Source: Merluccius polli (Eukaryota > Chordata > Actinopteri > Gadiformes > Merlucciidae). From it: DNA of 64,000 nt. The stretch is from positions 24,680 to 88,679 of the forward strand of contig JAOPHQ010004631.1 of NCBI GenBank assembly GCA_030340625.1, written 5' to 3'. Position 1 is the first letter of the stretch. Each line of letters begins with the position of its first letter. Positions 1 through 13,186 of the stretch are shown here, one piece after another. The notes beneath the pieces are model-generated. The model saw only the letters and a list, made by a program, of their open reading frames with translations, was not told the DNA's origin and did no database searches. Position numbers and translations under genes: made by a program.

Positions 1-71
1 ATCTTCTCCTCGGCGGAGAGAGCATACCACATGATGCTGCAGGAGAGACGACCGCAGTGTTTCATCCTCAG
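1..71 (+). CDS. myo16: myo16 window exon 1 (partial): motor strand before the P-loop
   Basis: Read in frame from base 1, this gives IFSSAERAYHMMLQ...PQCFIL, the myosin segment equivalent to 'IFAIADRAY...QSIVIS' that leads into the P-loop. The exon ends with AG of a serine codon before the donor GTACAC. The missing T is the first base of the next exon, so the join is phase 2. The true 5' end of the exon is outside the window. Confidence 0.88.
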
Positions 72-1577
72 GTACACACACACACGCGCACGCACATGCA
101 CACGCGCACGCACATGCACACACCCACACACACACACTTAATTAATTACACTTACTGCTATCTGCTGTGGAGTGTGTGGCATTGTTCCAAACCAAGTGGC
201 AAAGTTTGATCACAATGAGAAGTAGCGTACCATCGTAAGGCCAGGGGACCACGGGGGGCGACCCCCGCCCCCAGCAGTCTGATGGAGGTTTCCAGGGAGA
301 TTGATAACCCCCGGCCCCCGGCCCCTGGCCCCTGGCCCCCCGGGCCCCACGACGCCGGAGCCTTGCCTAACGCTCCCAGAGAGATGGATGGCTTCTGGGA
401 GCCGTGCCTCGTCCCGCTCTTTTGTCCGTGCCTGGACCCGGGATGATGCCTCCTGATTGCAATTAAATCCCGTTCCGGCTTTCCAGCGACATTCCCGCTG
501 AGCTTCAACCAATCTGGCAGAGAGTTAATACTCCCTGGCCACCGGCCATTCATCACACACACACGCACGGACACACATATACACACAGACACACACACGG
601 ACACACATGGACACACACACACACATGGAAACAGACAACTGCACACAGCTTTGGCAGTACACACCATGCCTCTGTGCTCCAGTGGCCGGGAGACAGGTCA
701 CACCCCCCCCCACCCACTCCTCTCAAGGACAACTTACCTCCACCCATTACCTCGTCTTCTCCCCTTCTCCCGCCCTGTCTCGCTCACTACATTTGAACTC
801 AGCTCTTTCCCTGTTTCTCCCCTTTTCCCTCTTCTGTGTGCCTGCACTGCATCTCCTCCCTATGTGACACACACATGCACACACATACACACACACAGAT
901 GGTGAATCTAACATTTAATAGTGAATGAAAACAGGGGAAAGGCTTTGGGCTGCTACTCTCTCGCGTAATAGTAGTAAATTACACAAACACACACAAACAC
1001 ACACACGCATCCATAGAAAATCTGTCATCTCATGCTCTCTCATCCATACATTTGTCCATAGGAGATGGACAGTGAGAGGGAGAGTGAGCTAGAGAAACAG
1101 AGAGAAAGAGACTGGGTGGATCAGGGAAGGTGTGGGGGTGATGGAAGGGGCTGAGGGGGGATCCCTGGTGGGGTGATGTCAGGTGGGTGGATGTGTGTGT
1201 GTGTGTGTGTGTGTGTGAGGTATTAGTTGCAGGGGACACACCCTGGCTGACTCACTTCACACCCGGTCATCGGAGACCCGTCTAGAGGGTCTATGATGCG
1301 TCTGAATAACAAAAACACATGCGGCACACAAAGTATTAATTTTGTTTTGTCAAGTCTGCAACATGACTTTGTCTTTCTGCTCAGTTGTCCTCTTCTTGAC
1401 TAGTTTATTTGATTATCAAGCGAGAATAAATCATTCGTAATGATTATGAATCATAATTACAATTCATGTCGGAATGACAAATGGCAAATGCAGCAGATGT
1501 TAATCAAATTGAAATAAGCCATTTGCAGGCAGACAGAAGCAATGTTCTTTGTTGTTAATATATTTTCTAATTCTCAT

Positions 1578-1615
<38 letters not shown>

Positions 1616-3640
1616 CTCTCTCTATTACTTGATGTCTCTCTCTCTCTAGTGGTGAAAGTGGTTCTGGGAAAACAGAGGCCAGTAAACACATAATGAGGCA
1701 TCTGATGTCTCGCTCCAGCCCCAAAGGATTTGCTCTGGAGCCCAGGATGAGACGCGTAAGACTCCTCTTTTCTCCTCTCCTCTCCCCTCCAGTCTCTCAT
1801 CTCTGCTCTTCTACTATCTCCTCTGCTTCCCTCTTGTCCTAGTCCTCCTCTCCTCTCCTTGCCTAGCCTCTCTCCATCCTCTCCTCTCCCCTTATTTCGT
1901 CTCTCCTCTCCTCTTCTTGCCTACCCTCTCTCCATCCTCTACTCTCCTCTTCTCTCCCCTCCCCTCATCTCATCTCTCCTCCTCTCCTCTCCTTGCCTAT
2001 CCACACTCCATCATCTCCTCTCCTCCCCTTGCCCTCCTCTCCGAGAAGATAATGTGAAGCATGATGTCATCGCTGTGATAGAACAGATTCTAAAACATAT
2101 TCTTCGACATCAAAGATCACCAGACACTAGAGAGCTGCCGATCGCACATTGTTTGTTCTTGGAGCCGAGGCACCGACGGTTCACTTCCTGTTCCCCTCCG
2201 CGTGTGCGCTGCTCTCTCTCTTCCCCACTCTGTCATCTCCCTCTCTCTGTGATCAAACAAAATCCGATAGCAGACAAGGTAGACATGGAGACTTCTGAGG
2301 TCTGTTGATGTCCCCCACTGTGTCTGCATTGTTTGGATTGAGGGTTGGGGGATCGGGGGGGGGGGGGGGGGGGTAGATTACAGATATAGATTATTAAAGA
2401 GCCCAGCCTGAAATCAGTGGCGGTCGCCTGAATTCTTTTGTATGTATGTGATAGCTGGCCGTTTGTCGAAAGCCCCAATTTGAATGCAGAAGATATTGTG
2501 TGCCTCTGGTTTCGCCTAAACACATCGTCGTGTCGTTATCTCAATGAGTCCCTTTTAGACAGAAACCATTTGGAGAGAAATGCCTCATACACTATTGCTT
2601 GAGTAGGGTAGAAACATCTATAAAAACGGTTAGGCATAGATTATAAAAGGAGCAGGTCAGGTTCCCAATTCTGATATGTTTCGCTGTAATGACTATAGCC
2701 ACGAGTGGAGAAGACACCATAATAGCTGAGGTTTTCTGAAAGAAAATAAATTGAGCAAGGTCTTAACAAGGTCATAGTAACTAACTGCTGGGAACAGCAG
2801 TTAGTTTTTCACGTCGCATGAACCTGAATATTTCTTACACGATTCTTTATGACTGTGATTCTTTTATTTTCGGTGAGTCGTTCAGGCAAGCATACGTCCT
2901 AAGATGTTGCGCAGTGCGGTGGTTACATTTACATTTCACATTTAGTCAATTAGCAGACTCGTTTAGCGAAAGAGAGTAGAGATCTGGTTAGCATATTTTA
3001 GGAATTCATTCATTCATGTATTATTATTATTCGTGGTGGCCCAGTTATGTCTCAGAGCTACAGAGGGGTATAGTACATGGTTAGAACACACATGTTCTCA
3101 ATTCAACACATAATCTAGAAACAACCAAGTGTTGTAACTGTTGCCTCTTTGCTCCCAAATAGGTATAGACATACCACTGCTTAACCTGCACGTAGAATTA
3201 CCTCATTCTGATGAAGTCATCGTTATGCATGCCATGCCACATCTAGGTCAGGTCTTTTCAGATCACACCAGAGCTGTGTTGTATCTAGATAATGGTGCAG
3301 CATCACCATCTAGTGTTTCTATATCACACTGCAGGACATTTGATTAGTCGTAGTCTTTTAGTCTTTATCTTGATCCAAGGCAGTTAATTCACATACAAGT
3401 CAGTAAGGAGCGGGTAGGGGTCAAGGATGCGTACAGGTCGACGTCGGACATTGGGGTTTGACTGGTGATCAAACACTACCACCTTGCAACACGATCCTGC
3501 TACTTCAATATTTACCATAATGCTATATATGCTGTACAAACAAACAAAAAAAAGCTATACGTTTAGTGAGAGGTCATTGACGGCACACTTTTGTGAATTC
3601 CAATGGCATTGTACAGGGTTAAAATAAAAGTCATCACATC

Positions 3641-3687
<47 letters not shown>

Positions 3688-6684
3688 TGATGTTGCTGAT
3701 TGTATGTCAATGCGATGTGCAGGTGAACTGTATCCTTGAGGCTTTTGGACACGCCGAGACTCACACGAACCACAACTCCAGTCGCTTCATCAAGCTGTTC
3801 ACCCTGCAGTACTGTGACAAGAGGAGGACTCTGCTCAGAGGTAAACCACGTCCCGGAAACACACCGGCCGGTCTGTACCTGCACTACAGGGCTTGTACAG
3901 CAGAATGCATGATGGGATTTTTTTGTTGGCGATACTCCGCCATATTAAGAAGGACTCAAGAGAGATGTAGTACTGTACAATCCTAGATCAACGTAAAATA
4001 TACTGTATCCTAGGCTAATGAAAACTTTGTTTTGCCACGTCTCGCACGAGAAACACTGAGGCAGTTTCAAACAACAATGTCTTCCCTATAATGACAAATA
4101 ATTTTACGATTAATGACTAAACAATTAGCAAAAAAACATGACTACCAACATAATAACTAACATTACAATGCTCCAATGCTTCTAAAATGGAGGCGGTCAT
4201 TGCGATGTGCTGTCACGATGTACAAGCCCTATTATTATAATAATAATTATTATTATTACTATTATGCCCCCTGCAGCCTGTTCCAAAAAAACGGATTTCC
4301 GAGTTATGTAATTTGCAGAAATCCCAAACGTGTTCTAGTTCAGTTCATCAGGCATGATGCTCTGTCAATAAAATTGGTACACCCAGCCCATGCCTGCGGC
4401 AGTCATTTCTGTATTACTGGTTTACCTGAAGTCAAGATGGCTTCTCGCTTCAGTAAAATGTGTTGGTGTGCATTGCCCCTCGCTTTGCGATTATGGTCCG
4501 TGTGTCCGTCACATCTTCAGTGTGTGAGCTGTGATGATGTGTTTACAAGATGGCTATGAATGCACACCTTCCAGGCTCAACCTCTTATCAGAGGTTCAGT
4601 GACCTTGACATCTTCCAAACAAATGTGGATCACTTTAGACTGTACCGTCCACACCTGAACATTTGAACTTGTAGTTTTGGTTACTAAACGACCATATAGA
4701 ATAATTAATGAATCCTGAACATAGCTTTATTAAAGGTCTTGAATATTCTGAGACGATTTTGTGATCCATTTTGATTTTTTGATTTGATTTTTTTTATACT
4801 TGCCGACATATGCAATCATCATAATCATTATCATTTGGACATATTACTCCTCCGACAGCAGGGGGCGCCAGAGTACCATCATGATGTGACTCCGGGGCTA
4901 GTGTGAGCTCTCCCTCCTCACACACTGATTTAACCTCAGCCAGTTCTAATATTTATAAACGGAGGGTGTTGGTAGTACATTATTGACACTGTACTGTGCA
5001 CACTGTAATACACATTCATATCAACTTTTCATCTGTGTGTGTGTGTGTTGAAGCACGCCTGTACACCTACATGCTGGAGAAGTCCCGCCTGACTCACCTC
5101 CCCCAGCAGCAGCAGAGCTTCTCGGTCTTCTACCTGATGGCCGAGGGCATGTCTCCGGAGGAGAAGAGCGCACTTTACCTCAACAACGTACTGGCTCACA
5201 GGTACTGGTTCACAGAAAGGAGCTTCTTTATGAATTCATGATACCTGCAGTGGCGCCGCCAAGAGGTGGCCAGGGGGGGCCGTGGCCACCCAGATACAAC
5301 CCCTTGAACCCTTCCCCCCCCCCATTAGCCCCGCCTCCATCGCGAGTTGCATATGCATAATATGCTTAGTATGCATACTCCGCTTCTATGTGACATACAT
5401 TAGGTACTACTCATTTAAAGCATTGCATGCACAATGCTAAATGCCGTCTTCCTTCTGTTGGATATGGCTTTTAATCCCATATTCACATGAGCCAAAGATT
5501 TAAACTTCATGTAATTGATTATATAATACATGTTGCACCATAAACTTTGCACCAACATTTAACTAGTACCTATATATTTTTTTTCTCTTTTTACTTGGAG
5601 GCACCCCCCCCCCCCCACACACACACACACACACGCACACTGCTGTATATCGTTTTTAGTGTACCACCCCAAGATTTTTACCTGCCCTTTCTGCCCCACC
5701 CCCCACACACACACACACTAAATATCGTCTGCTCTCACGCACGCACGCACGCACTCACTCACCCACTCACACACACACACACAGCGGCCCATGTTTACAC
5801 CGGGACGCCACACAAAGCTCAATTCATGGGGGTACATAATATGCGGGAGGTGGGTGTGTTTCTGTCAGTCTCATTGTTGCTCTCTCGGGGGCCAGTGACG
5901 CAAAAAGCCGGCATTAAGTGGCAGCAGCGGACGCAACCGTTTCTCCGCTAGCACAGAAGACAGTCTGTGCCCAGCAGATGTTGTAACCAGTAACGCAAAG
6001 TAGGCCACCGGAAAAGAATAGAGTGGCTTGTTTAACGTGGTGACCCATGGAGCCCGCCAGCTCTTCTCTGTCCAAATATAGTTTGTTTTGTGGCATCGTT
6101 GCGTTGTTAAATATTCACTCACTCGCATCACACCTTCTTAGCTTAAAGTGAGATCATAAATATCCCAGGCTCAGTGTAAGCAAGGGGAATTCCAAATGTG
6201 AAATGGATCAAGTGTGTGTGTGTGTGTGTGCATAAGTGTTTTTGTTTGTGTCCTGGGGACTCGGTGAATCCGTATGTCAGTCTGTGTTTATATTTTGTTT
6301 TATTACTAATGACGTTTTTATTCATTCACTTCCCCACACGTGAGTGTATGTGTGTGTTTGGGTGTGGATGTGGGTGTGTGGGTGTGGATGTGGTTGTGTG
6401 GGTGTGTGTGTGTACTGTGACGTGTGAAATGATGTGGATGCTCCGTGCCACTGTTGCACCAACAACACACTGAAGTGTAACTGGCCCAGGGCTGACCTGG
6501 ATGGGGCTGTTCTTGAGCCCTGTGGTGGTGCCAGACCTCCTCTCTCCCTGTGGCGGTGATAGACCTCCTCTCTCCCTGTGGCGGTGGGAGACCTCCTCTC
6601 TCCCTGTGGCGGTGGGAGACCTCCTCTCTCCCTGCCCCACCGCTGGCTGGGCACCACAGAGCTTCCCTCACTTCAACCCATGTC

Positions 6685-6742
<58 letters not shown>

Positions 6743-7744
6743 GACACACTGCATTGCGTGCATAGTTCCCGCAGGTGCACTATTCTTTATACTACTATAA
6801 TTATACAACAGGCCCCCCTCTTGGTGTTTGTGGATGGAGTGTGACAGGTTACAGTTTAAGATGTTATTAGACTTTATTAATCCCAAAGGAAATTCTTGTG
6901 CCAGAGATTGCTCAAAAATTGCCACAATATAAGAATAAAAACAACAGTGTAATAAATATAAAATGTAAAATGTATAAGGAGTAAATGTACCAGTGCCTAA
7001 TAGAATAACAACACAAGGAGGCTACATTTTCTTTAGTGAAATAAGTAAAAAGAATGCTATCCATTCTGGGTCTTGTGGATATGAATGTTAAATTCCCAGC
7101 CGCAAAAAAATGTCCTGGGGTTGAATCCCAGACTTGTGTCCTTGAGCCACGTTCTGTAACACCCCCTCCGTGCACCGTGCAGATCCTGTACTCTGTCCTC
7201 ACTCAAAGTAGTCCTTATCCAAATATGGTCTGACGATCACATCGCACAGATGCTTGTGGAAACACACAAAAAAATTCAAGAAGCTTCGTCAAATTCAAGA
7301 ATCTTCGTCAGCTTCGTCCACCTCGATCGCAAGGCGTGTGTTTTACAACGTTTGGATTGCCTCACAAAGTCCAGTGTGAACGGCAACCGAAACCAAATAA
7401 AACATGCAACAAACAACTAGGTGTGAAAGTTCAGATTCCTAGTTTCACCCCCCCTCCTCTCTCTGTCTTTCCCTGCAGGTATCTGAGCGGGGTTCACCCA
7501 GGGGAGACCCCGCCCGTGGCCACAGCCTCTGCCCAGAGCAGAGAGCGCCTGGCTGCCCTCAAACAGGCGCTGCGCTCCCTGGGCTTCAACAAGCAGGTAG
7601 TGAAACCGCTCTTTAATGCAACCTGCGGCGTAACCTCCGGCCGAGTCTCATTTATTCATTCAGCAATCGGAGAGAACAACAGTGGCTCCTGGTCTGTCTT
7701 TGAAACGTGTATCTGAAGAGGGGTTACAGGTTTGGGAGCTGTGG

Positions 7745-7797
<53 letters not shown>

Positions 7798-8073
7798 TGT
7801 ACATCAGGTCCCTGTGTTCCCACGGCTTTATCAATGTCTATTCTAAGATCCCCCCCCTCCCCCCTCGGTCAGTGTCTGTCAGCAACCAATGGCCACCATC
7901 TCACCTTTAATCCCCCAGCAGTCAATACAGTCTGCCAGGAGATGGGGGTTAGACACGGGTTCTGCTGGGAACGCCAGGGACCCGGGATGTGCATGCATGG
8001 GTGGAGAGACACTGGTGGACAACAGGCCGACAGATACAGGGAGAGAGGGAAAGAGAGATAGAGAGAGAGATAA

Positions 8074-8121
<48 letters not shown>

Positions 8122-8229
8122 GGGGAGTAAGGGACCACCCATCGCTCTCTGTCCGGGTTCTAATCAGGGGACAACTCCCAGCACAGAGCCGAAGGTCAAG
8201 CATCATTAACACTCTCTCTCTTTTCCCTT

Positions 8230-8276
<47 letters not shown>

Positions 8277-8368
8277 GCTCTCCTCTGTCTTGCTCTCTGT
8301 GTCTCTGTCTCTCTCTCTTGCTCTTTCGTCCAGTGGCGGAGGGGTGTGTGTGTGTGTGTGTGTGTGGT

Positions 8369-8399
<31 letters not shown>

Positions 8400-8705
8400 G
8401 CAGACGGAGGAAGGGGGGGGCTGTGGTCAGGGGGCTTGGGGGGGTATTCCGTTCATGTATAGAGTGTCAGACAGAGACTAATGCATGTGTTTATCTCCCA
8501 GAAATCAGCTCCAATATCCTGCACACAGAGGGTGCTCACACACACACACACATACACAGCACGCACACATACACACGCACAAACACATAAACAACTCACA
8601 CACAGATCACATGCACACTCAGATACCGTGTAGCATCCCTCCTTCGCCAAGAGGTCTGTGTAATAGGTAATGGGGGATTCCATTAAGTGTCCTTTCCTCA
8701 AGGGC

Positions 8706-8742
<37 letters not shown>

Positions 8743-9246
8743 AATAGAGAGAGAGAGAAGATAGATAAGTGGGAGAGCGAGTGAGAAGGGGAGAGGGAAA
8801 GAGAGAGTGGGGGGGGGGGGGGGGGGGGGGGGGGGTGCGATGAGTGGCTTTGGGGGGAGGCTGGTAAACAGAGGACAACATGCAGAGCGGTACTCAGTCA
8901 CACCTCAACGAGACATTTTCCAGAGCCAACTTTTCAATAATCGTTTGATTTTTTTTTTTGTTTCCAGTAAGGACTGAGCGGCTTGGACCACAGGGTTCAC
9001 TGTTTTGAAAATGCAGTGTGTGTGTGTGTGTGTGTGTGTGTTTGTGTGTAGGGTGATGTTATAGACCCCATGGCATCGTATGAATAATAATCATGAGGCA
9101 ACGATGGTACCCATGAAGATACCTCTTTAAAATAGCATGTTGTTATCAATAGTTAATACGAAAGTCATGCTAAGGCCACTCTGACCTTTCTCTCTCTCTC
9201 TCTCTCTCTCACTCTCACTCTCACTCTCTCCCTCTTTCTCTTTCTG

Positions 9247-9294
<48 letters not shown>

Positions 9295-9967
9295 CCTCCC
9301 TCTCTCTCTGTTTCCCCCCCCTCTCTCTCTCTCTCTCTTTCACCCCCCCCCCCCCCCCCCCCCCCTCTCTCTCGCTCTCTCTCTCTCTCCCCCTCTCTCC
9401 CTCTCTCTGTCCCCCATCAGGAGGTGGAGTCTGTGTTCGGGGTGCTAGCGGCCGTGCTCCACATCGGGGACCTACGCTTCACGCCCCTGACGGACGCAGA
9501 GGCGGCCTACCCCTCTGACCTCCAGCTACTGGAGCGAGGTCAGCAGAATGCACCCCCGGGGTCACATGACCACATTTTTTTTCCCCCCCTCACTCCTGTA
9601 GCTGAGAGGCTGAATGCGGAGGGAGCGAGGGTGGGAGGGAGGAAGCGAATGAGGAAGGGGGGAAGGTTGTGGTTGAGGAATAGGAATAGCCACGCCCCCC
9701 CCCCCCCCCCCCCCCTCATTTTCTTGTTTACCTCTGCCTGTCATCTCCCCTCCCCTCTATTTTCTCTCTCTCTCTCTCTCTCTCTATCTGGTTTTTGGCT
9801 GTGCTGTAGTGGTTTGTTCTTTCACCTGTTTGGGGTGTTTTTTTTTTACTGGTTACAGTGTTACCATGGTGAGGAAAAAAAAACATTTTCCACCCTCACT
9901 GCTTCCACACACACACACACACACCACACACCACACACCATACTCCATACACATACACACACACACA

Positions 9968-10012
<45 letters not shown>

Positions 10013-10738
10013 ACAGGCAATCATACAGAACCACACATATGACAAAAACCTCTTTTTCTACATTGAGGTCAGTTTTTCCCCTCTCTCTCCCCCCTATCTA
10101 TCCCCCTTTCTCTCCTTCTCCCACTCTCTTTCTCCCTCCGTGACTCATTATGCAACCACACATGTGCTCTATGACCGGTGAGACGGTAAACAAATGACAT
10201 CAGCACCGGGGCGAGCGTGGCATGGCTGGCGGTTGTCAGGGTGACGCGCTGTCACAGCGTGTGATGTCACCAGAGAAAGGGGGGAGGTGGGTGCCACCGC
10301 TGCTGGCTTCCTGTCAGCCGTCCCTGCTGCTGCTTCTGCTGCTTGTTGACGGGGTTGTGCCCAGAAAATCCAGGCATGACGAACCGCTGCCAGCACCTCC
10401 AATCTATTGATTAGGGTGGAGGAGGTGACACGCATGTCGCTCAGCTTGTTTTCCTCGCAGCGTGTGACCTCATAGCGGTCGGTACATCGCGTGAGATAGC
10501 CTGTGTCCTGCCCCCTTCTCAGTGTGATGATGAGGATGAGGATGTTTGCTCCGGTGACGTAGTAACGACATGACACCCTATCCCTCTTCTCCTCTCTCTC
10601 TTTTTCAGTTCAACCGTGGGTAAACATTCACTTTTTGTTCCCTGCAGTAATCTTCCAATGAGTATCTCTCTTCATTGCCCCTGTCTTTACAGATGTTAAA
10701 TCAAAACAAATGTGAAGGAGAAGACAGTGTTTTAAGCC

Positions 10739-10787
<49 letters not shown>

Positions 10788-11077
10788 GTCTTTCTCTCTC
10801 TCTCGTCTATAGTGGCTGGAATGTTGCAGGTGTGCTCCGATGACCTGAGCTCCGCCCTCACCTCTGATGTTCAGTACTTCAAAGGTAACCTCTTCCCAAA
10901 CACACACACACAGTTTTGCAGCGCCTAATCTGAAAAAAAAATTTCCAACAAAGAAGTACACAGAGGAAAAAATATTCTCTCTTATCTTACTCATGTCTAG
11001 ATTTTAACGAACCTTAACCTTGCATTTATGCATGAGCCGATTTGAGTCAGTCAGTTCCTGAAATGCTAATTTCCTGT

Positions 11078-11110
<33 letters not shown>

Positions 11111-11856
11111 CGTGTCAGGTGACGCGATCACTCGTCGCCACACAGTGGACGTGTCAGAGCAGTACAGGGACCAGCTGGCTAAGTCTCTGTACAGCCGCCT
11201 CTTCAGCTACCTGGTCAACAGCATCAACGACTACCTGCAGGGACAGGACGACAGCCCTGGGTACACACACACGTACGCGCATGCATGCGGCACACACACA
11301 CACGCACGCATGTGCACGCACACACACGTACACAAACACACACACGTACACCAACACAACACATGCACACTTACTCACACACATGCATACACTTCATGCA
11401 TGCACAGATAAACACATGCACATCATGCACACACACACACATACACACACACACACACACACTTAATGCATACACACACACAAAACATGCTCACACTGAC
11501 ACTCACACATAGACATCCTGCACATCAAACACACATGCACATGCACACAGATACACACACACACACACACACTCTGCTGCTTCTCTCAGGGGTCTGTGTG
11601 TGTCTACTCAACAGTGTGCGTACGGCCATGTAAAAGTTCCCACTTAAGGCCAACTGAAAAATATCTCCAGAGGCCGACGGCGTGGATGTGCGTCTCCAGC
11701 CAGTGAGTGGAGGCAGATAAACAGCAGCAGCCAGAATCTCTCGCCATAACACATAGTTTAGAGTAGTGGTTTGGAATAGTTTACATTGCATCGCACTGAG
11801 ACACATTCATACACGATGCAAGGTACTCGTTCTGCAAGATAGGACAGACTCACATG

Positions 11857-11894
<38 letters not shown>

Positions 11895-13153
11895 TATGTG
11901 TGTACAAACCTACTACCAAACCTAAACCGCCAATGTGTGTGTGTGGCTGTGAGTTTTTGCGCGTTAACCGCAGAATGTCATTAATACCTGAGCCATTGCC
12001 ACATCAAGCAGTCCAAATAATAATAATAATAATAAACTTTATTTGTATAGTACCTTTCATACATAAAACATAAAATGCTCAAAGTGCTTTGCATTCGAAG
12101 CATTAAAACAAGAACAAATAAATATGGCAATAACAAAAACACAACAGCATGGACGGAATTAAACGAAAACAAATTAGTAGAATAAATGCAATAAAATAAA
12201 TTCCACAAAAACGTTTTCAGGGGATAACGCACAAGATAAAAATGGGTTAGCTAAAAGCCTCCTTGTCAAAGTATGTTTTACGTTATTTCAAAAAAATGCG
12301 CACAGAGCTGTTTGATATACACAGGCAGGGCGTTCCATGATGTTGGTGCCTGATACATAAAAGCAGCTTCTTGCTTTGATTGTGGAGTACTTTCGGCACG
12401 ATTAAAGGACCAGCATTGGAGGATCTAAGGCCTTTTTGTGGTTGATAGGATATTAAAAAGTCAGAGTTGTATAAAGGTGCTGTGCCATTAAGAGCTTTGT
12501 AGGTAATTAAAAGGACCTTGAAATCAATTCTGAAAGAAACAAGGTGCAAGTGCAGTTCAGCGAAAACAGGAGGGATGCTCTCTGCTTGGTCTTTAAAGTC
12601 TAGCGACAGACTTCTGTGAAACTTACAGTTTCTGTAAAGACTTTTTTGGGAGACCAGTAAAAAGTGCATATGTAGTGATAAAAACAGAAATCAGTTTCTT
12701 AGCGTCCTGTTGTGTTAAAAATGGCCGTGTTTTGCAACGTTTCTCAGGTGGAAGAAAGTTTCCAAACTTAAATCCGAATCTAAAATGACAACTAGACTTT
12801 TAACTTGTGATTTGGTCTCAATGCCACACTCCCTACAGAGGCATGTCTTTGACATAAACACACCTCGCACAAAATGTCTTTCGTCACGGCCATGCAATAA
12901 GGCAAAGTCTTTAGTTGTCATTAAAATGTTTTATTGGAACTTGTTATGGCTGGTTGAACTTCTGTAAGAACAAGGTCGACATAACTATGTTTTTCAAGTG
13001 TACAGTGTTCAAGTGTCGTCTATCTGAAGACAGATAGAAACTTAACTCCAGTGCCTTGCTTCTCCTTTGTTTTTCAAAAGGCCCTGAGAACAAGTCACAC
13101 ATCCTCTGGTCCCCGTGCATGTGTGTGTGTCCATGTGTGTTTGTGCGTGTGTA

Positions 13154-13186
<33 letters not shown>

